Shown here in pieces: positions 60,005 through 64,000 of a stretch of 64,000 nucleotides of DNA (the stretch's first letter is position 1; each line of letters opens with the position of its first letter). The DNA is taken from contig CAWAYH010000003.1 in NCBI GenBank assembly GCA_963786195.1, forward strand, positions 1-64,000, read 5' to 3'. Both the position numbers and the translations under genes were made by a program. The DNA is from CAWAYH01 sp963786195. GTDB lineage: Bacteria > Acidobacteriota > Vicinamibacteria > Vicinamibacterales > 2-12-FULL-66-21. The notes below the pieces were generated by a model, which saw nothing but the letters and a program-made list of their open reading frames with translations, had not been told where the DNA came from and did not search any database.

Positions 60005-61088
60005 ATGCGGCCACCAGTTCGTACCGTCCTGATTTTCCTGCTGACGCTCGGCTTGCTGGCCTTTTTCCTGCGCAACGCCGACATGTCCGAGGTCTGGGCC
60101 GAAACCCGCCGCGCCGAGCCCGCTGTATCTCTCTCCTGGCGCTCGGCACGACCGGGCTGACGTATGCCCTGCGCGCGCTCCGCTGGCAGTATCTGCTGGC
60201 GCCGATCGGACCGACGCATTTCGCGACCGCGTTCCGCACCACCGTCATCGGCTTTGCCGCGAGCTTCCTGCTGCCGGCGCGCGCCGGCGAGGTCATCCGG
60301 CCGTACCTGCTGGCGCGGCGCGAGCGGCTCAGCGCCACTGCGGCGTTCGCCACGATCATCCTCGAGCGGCTGCTCGACCTCGTGACCGTGCTGCTGCTGT
60401 TCGCGCTGTTCGTGTTCACTGCCGCGCCGGGCGTCGTGTCCGGCGATCCAGCCCAGATGGCCCGCGTCAAACTTGGCGGCTGATCGCCGCCGTCGCCGCG
60501 TCGTCGGGCTCGGGTGTCTTTTCGCGCTGGCCGGCCATCCCGAACGGCTGGGCCGGCTGCGCCCTCAGGGTCGAGGCGGTGCTGCCGGCGAAGCTCGCGC
60601 GCGCCGTCGCACCGTTCGTCGAAACGTTCGCCCAGGGACTCGCCGTGATGCGCCAGCCCGCGTCGACTGCTGGTTGCGCTTGCGCTGTCGTTCCCGTTGT
60701 GGCTCGTCGATTGCGGCCGGGATCTGGCTGACATCGCGGGCCTTTCATATTACGTTCCCGTTTGCGGCTTCGTTCCTCGTGATGACCCTGCTGGTCGTCG
60801 GCGTCGCCGTGCCGACGCCCGGCGCGATCGGCGGTTTTCACGCCGCGTACCAGTTCGCGGTCGAGACGTTTTTTGGCGCGCCGACCGACCGCGCCGTCGG
60901 GGCGGCCATCGTGCTGCACGCGATTTCGTTCGTCCCGGTGACGATGCTCGGGATCGTGTTCATGGTGAGCGAGGGGCTGACGCTGGCGGGTGCAAGGAGT
61001 CTGGCGAACGAAAGCGACACAAGGGACCGAGCGGATGCAGCGATCCCGCCAGGCTCGGGCAAGAGGCCGGAAGGCCGCGGCGCGATGA
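60005..61088 (+). CDS. Flippase-like multi-helix protein (LPG synthase TM/UPF0104 family; frame breaks)
   Basis: From ATG 60005: TVLIFLLTLGLLAFFLRNADMSEV, LRALRWQYLLAPIG, TVIGFAASFLLPARAGEVIRPYLLARRE, FATIILERLLDLVTVLLLFALFVF, MTLLVVGVAVPTPGAIGGFHAAYQFAVETF and LHAISFVPVTMLGIVFMVSEGL: the UPF0104/lysylphosphatidylglycerol-synthase membrane domain, about seven to eight helices. Relatives move or modify lipids. The end is doubtful: one frame runs on into nrdR without a stop, another ends at TGA 61086-61088, sharing ATGA with nrdR, as is usual here. I use the second. Breaks near 60122, 60470, 60515, 60560, 60663 and 60715. Confidence 0.8.
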
Positions 61089-61547
61089 AGTGTCCGTACT
61101 GCGGGCACCTCGGCGACAAGGTCGTCGATTCGCGCGAGAGCAAGGAAGGGGAGGTCATCCGGCGGCGCCGCGAGTGCCTCGGGTGCGGCCGGCGATTCAC
61201 CAGCTACGAGCGGATCGACGAGATCCCGTATCATGGTGGTCAAGAAGGACGGCAGCCGCGAGCGGTTCGAGCGGCAGAAGCTGCTCGCCGGGCTGCTGCA
61301 AGGCGTGCGAAAAGCGTCCGGTCAGCGTCGCGTCGCTCGAGGCGATCGCCGATCGGGTCGAGTCGGCGCTGCAGGACAAGCCGGAGCGCGAGATGAGCAC
61401 GGAGGAGATCGGGCGCCTTCGTGATGAACGAGCTGACGCCGCTCGACAAGGTCGCCTACGTGCGGTTCGCGTCGGTCTACCGTCACTTCCGGGACATCGG
61501 CGAGTTCATGCCGGAAGTTGAAGGACCTGCTGAACGTCGAAGAGTGA
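61085..61547 (+). CDS. nrdR: Transcriptional repressor NrdR (frame breaks)
   Basis: The zinc ribbon MKCPYCGHLGDKVVDSRESKEG...RRRECLGCGRRFTSYERIDEIP is intact. The ATP-cone follows in joined frames: MVVKKDGSRERFERQKLLAGLL, LEAIADRVESALQDKPEREMSTEEIG, VMNELTPLDKVAYVRFASVYRHFRDIGEFMPEL, ending LKDLLNVEE. About 153 residues. It represses ribonucleotide reductase genes by binding NrdR boxes; none of those genes is in the window. Breaks near 61234, 61302, 61412 and 61519. Confidence 0.93.
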
Positions 61548-61556
61548 CGAGCGGCC

Positions 61557-62083
61557 GTGAACGCTCGTCGACGGCGCGCGATGCGTGGCGATGGCGGTGG
61601 TCGTCGCGCCGCGCAGACCATCCAGGTCACGCCGCTGACGCGCGACGACCGCGTCCTCGTGACGTTCAGCTGACCGACGCGTTCACCGAGGAAGTCCGCG
61701 CCGCCATCCACAGCGGGCTGACGATCACCTTCGTCTACGACGTCGAGCTCAAGCGCAGCGACGTCGCTGTGGCTCGATCGGACGATCGAGTCCGCGCGAC
61801 GTCACGGCCACGGTCCGCTACGACAACCTGACCCGCCGGTATCTCGTCACCCGGCTGGAGGACGGGCGAATCGAGCGCGCCGAGACCGTCGAGCGCGAGG
61901 AAGTCGGCGCGCGAGTGGCTGACGGCGTTCGACAAGCTGCCGCTCTTCAGCAGCTCGGCGCTCGAGCCGAACGCCGAGTACTACCTGCGGGTCCGCGCGC
62001 ACACGACGCCGCGCAACGCCTCGTTCGTCTGGCCGTGGGAAGGCGGCATCGCCGGGCTCGCCAAGTTCACGTTCCTGCGGTGA
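61557..62083 (+). CDS. DUF4390-family exported protein (frame breaks)
   Basis: Joined frames: a short basic start from GTG 61557 with a hydrophobic stretch, AQTIQVTPLTRDDRVLVTFQLTDAFTEEVRAAIHSGLTITFVYDVELKR, TVRYDNLTRRYLVTR, and the end NAEYYLRVRAHTTPRNASFVWPWEGGIAGLAKFTFLR. The pattern fits DUF4390, whose genes often sit directly before an NtrY-type kinase gene, as here. It is probably periplasmic; function unknown. Breaks near 61603, 61660, 61770, 61795 and 61905. Confidence 0.8.
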
Positions 62084-62152
62084 CGCGGTCAGCTCTCGGG
62101 GTTCTGACTCACGTTCACCGCGGTCAGAAGATGGCGATCTGATCCCACGACC

Positions 62153-64000
62153 ATGCCCGTCCGCGAAGCCGTCCCCGCGCCGCTCCCGGCCCGGCCCGTG
62201 ACCGCGCGGCCGCGGCCCGAACGCCGTCCGTTCCGCGACAACCCCCGGCTGATCCTCCTCGGCATCGTCCTGCTGCTCGCCGCGCTCGTCGCGATGGTCA
62301 CGCTCGCGGATCGGTCGACCGAGCTGAATCCGGACTTCCTGAGCGAGGTCGTGCTCTACGCGCTCTCGGCCGCCGACCTGACGATGCTGGTCGCGCTGGT
62401 GTTCGTGCTGGCGCGCAACATCGTCAAGCTGGTCGTCGAGCGGCGGCGCGGGCCTGCCGTTCTCGCGCTTCCGCGCCAAGCTCGTGCTCGCGCTGCTCGG
62501 CCTGACGATCGTGCCGTCGGTGCTCGTGCTGCATCGTCGGCGGCGAGCTGATTCGCAGCAGCACCGCAGCGGTGGTTCAGCCCGCCGATCGACGACGTGC
62601 TGCGGCTCGGCGACGCAGATCGCGCGGCGACTACTACCGCGAGCGCGAAGCGCGCGGTCGCGGGGCACGCCGCGCGGATCGCGCGCGACATTCCCGCCGC
62701 GGCGGTCGCAGTCCGGCAACGCGGACGCCGTGCGGCGCGCGATCGAGCGCGGAAGTCGCGCAGGGCCGCGTCGGGCTGGTCGAGGTCTATCGGGCGACGT
62801 CCCGCGGCGGCCCGCGGCCGCGACGTCGCGCCGCTCGTCGCGGTCGAGTCGCCGGCCCTCCCGCGAGGCTACGTCGCGGGCGACGGCCGATCGTCTGGCG
62901 GCGCGCGTGGCTCGGCGGCACGGCGACGCAGGCCGCCGGAGCCGCTCGAGGGCGGCGGCGAGCTCGTCCGCGCCGGCGCCGCGATCCGCGACGCGTCAGG
63001 CCGTGCTCGTCGGCGTCGTCATCGCGAGCGATCACCTGTCGGGCGAGCTCGCGATGCACGCCCGGCGGATCACCGAGGCCTACGAGGACTACAAGCCAGC
63101 TGCGGGCGCTGAAGCGGCCGCTGCAGGGCGTCTATCTGTCGCTCTTCCTGATGATGACGCTGATGATTCTCGTCAGCGCCACGTGGACGGGCCTCTATCT
63201 GGCCAAGCGGATCACGCGCCCGGTCCAGCGGCTGGCCGCCGGGCGCGCGCGAGATCGGCGCCGGCCATCTCGATCATCGCATCGAGCCGGAGACGCGGGA
63301 CGAGTTCGGCTCGCTGGTCGAGGCCTTCAACACCATGGCGGGGGAGCTGGCGGCGAGCCAGCGCAAGCTCGAACGCTCGCGCCTCGATCTCGAGCGGAAG
63401 AACCTGCGAGCTCGACGAGCGCCGCCGCTACATCGAGACGGTGCTCGAGCGCATCGCGACCGGCGTCGTCTCGATCGGCGCCGACGGCCGCATCGAGACG
63501 ATCAACAGCGCCGCGCTCCGGCTGCTCGAGGTCGATCGGCCGTCGTCGGCTCGCGCGCCGACGAGGTGTTCCGCCGCGAGGATCTGCGGCCGCTCGACGC
63601 GCTGTCTGCGGCAGGCCCGCGTGGTCGGACCGGCGCCCGCGGCGCAGGAGATCGCGCTCGCGCGCGACGGCCGCGAGGTCCACCTCGCCGCCGCGGCGAC
63701 GCCGCTGCCAGCGGGAAGACGGCAGCGTCGACGGCGCGGTGCTCGTGTTCGACGACGTGACGCCGCTGATCCGGACGCAGCGGGTGGCCGCCTGGCGCGA
63801 CGTGGCGCGGCGGCTGGCGCACGAGATCAAGAACCCGCTGACGCCGATTCAGCTCTGCGCCGAGCGCATGCGCCGGCATTTCTCAGCCGCCGCACCGGCC
63901 TCGCGCGAGCTGGTCGACGAGTGCACGACGACGATCGTCGGCGAGGTCGAGTCGCTGAAGGCGCTGGTCGACGAGTTCGCGCAGTTCGCGCGGATGCCGG
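62153..64000 (+). CDS. NtrY-like sensor histidine kinase (partial at right edge; frame breaks)
   Basis: From ATG 62153: Pro/Arg-rich start, two membrane helices (LILLGIVLLLAALVAMVTLA and ADLTMLVALVFVLARNIVKL), a third after RFRAKLVLALLGLTIVPSVLV, an extracytoplasmic domain, a last helix (LSLFLMMTLMILVSATWTGLYL), HAMP (KRITRPVQRLAAGAREIGAGHLDHRI), PAS (YIETVLERIATGVVSIGADGRIETIN), and HisKA with His in RRLAHEIKNPLTPIQL. The ATP-binding domain lies past the window. This order is that of NtrY, which works with an NtrX regulator. Frames change at ten or more places, mostly between 62.45 and 63.7 kb. Confidence 0.88.

Overview
The window reads as a chromosomal segment of a high-GC Gram-negative bacterium, most likely an Acidobacteriota of the class Vicinamibacteria. 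The pointers are the MacB-like ADOP permease at the left edge, a VWFA-related protein of the acidobacterial type (48.3-49.2 kb), secreted DUF4097 and KPDFSGTW-type proteins, a DUF5117-like zinc metalloprotease, DUF4159, and three ECF sigma/anti-sigma modules. This is inferred from family content; no rRNA or tRNA gene was seen.

Layout. 1-5.6 kb: permease end, a DUF4097 protein behind an ECF sigma/anti-sigma pair, and an L,D-transpeptidase/M23 peptidase pair. 5.6-14.3 kb: M24 peptidase, a tesA-ybbA-ybbP operon, a DksA-like/ferritin-like pair, folK, a methyltransferase and a small secreted protein. 14.4-24.9 kb: a seven-gene minus-strand efflux operon (Spy-like protein, TolC-type channel, adaptor, RND pump, MacA-like adaptor, MacB ATPase, MacB permease). 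25-31 kb: a small membrane-anchored protein, ispH behind a second sigma/anti-sigma pair, DUF4159, a SpoIID-like protein and a sigma-54 activator. 31.2-35.5 kb: a histidine kinase / sigma-54 activator / HD-GYP operon with a predicted sigma-54 promoter and twin upstream activator sites. 35.6-42.1 kb: pckA, gatB, ftsE-ftsX, a small gene and glycerate 2-kinase. 42.1-50.5 kb: a third sigma/anti-sigma module, a three-copy palindrome array, rnr, selB, tatA, a VWFA protein and a geranylgeranyl-reductase-like flavoprotein. 50.5-57.5 kb: two stress-type proteins, a TonB-like protein, a large metalloprotease and groES-groEL with a CIRCE operator. 57.5-64 kb: fis-like regulator, purC, a DUF4097-like protein, a flippase-like membrane protein, nrdR, DUF4390 and an NtrY-like kinase running off the right edge.

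Sequence quality is uneven. From about 34.25 to 49.7 kb and from about 57.9 kb to the end, almost every gene has to be read across single-base frame breaks, including housekeeping genes (pckA, gatB, rnr, selB, purC, nrdR). These look like sequencing or assembly errors rather than gene decay. Outside these tracts breaks are rare (about 3.46, 5.65, 12.57, 52.16, 54.77, 56.49 and 57.32 kb).

The least expected signals are non-coding. Short tandem repeats of 7-8 bp unit with degenerate words recur at seven loci, nearly always at gene ends, and once inside the ybbP reading frame. A 15-bp palindrome occurs three times at an exact 26-bp period before rnr. Twin palindromes spaced 24 bp lie upstream of a -24/-12 promoter. 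An inverted repeat covers the -35 box of a small gene at 25.2 kb. Several genes seem to have leaderless starts.
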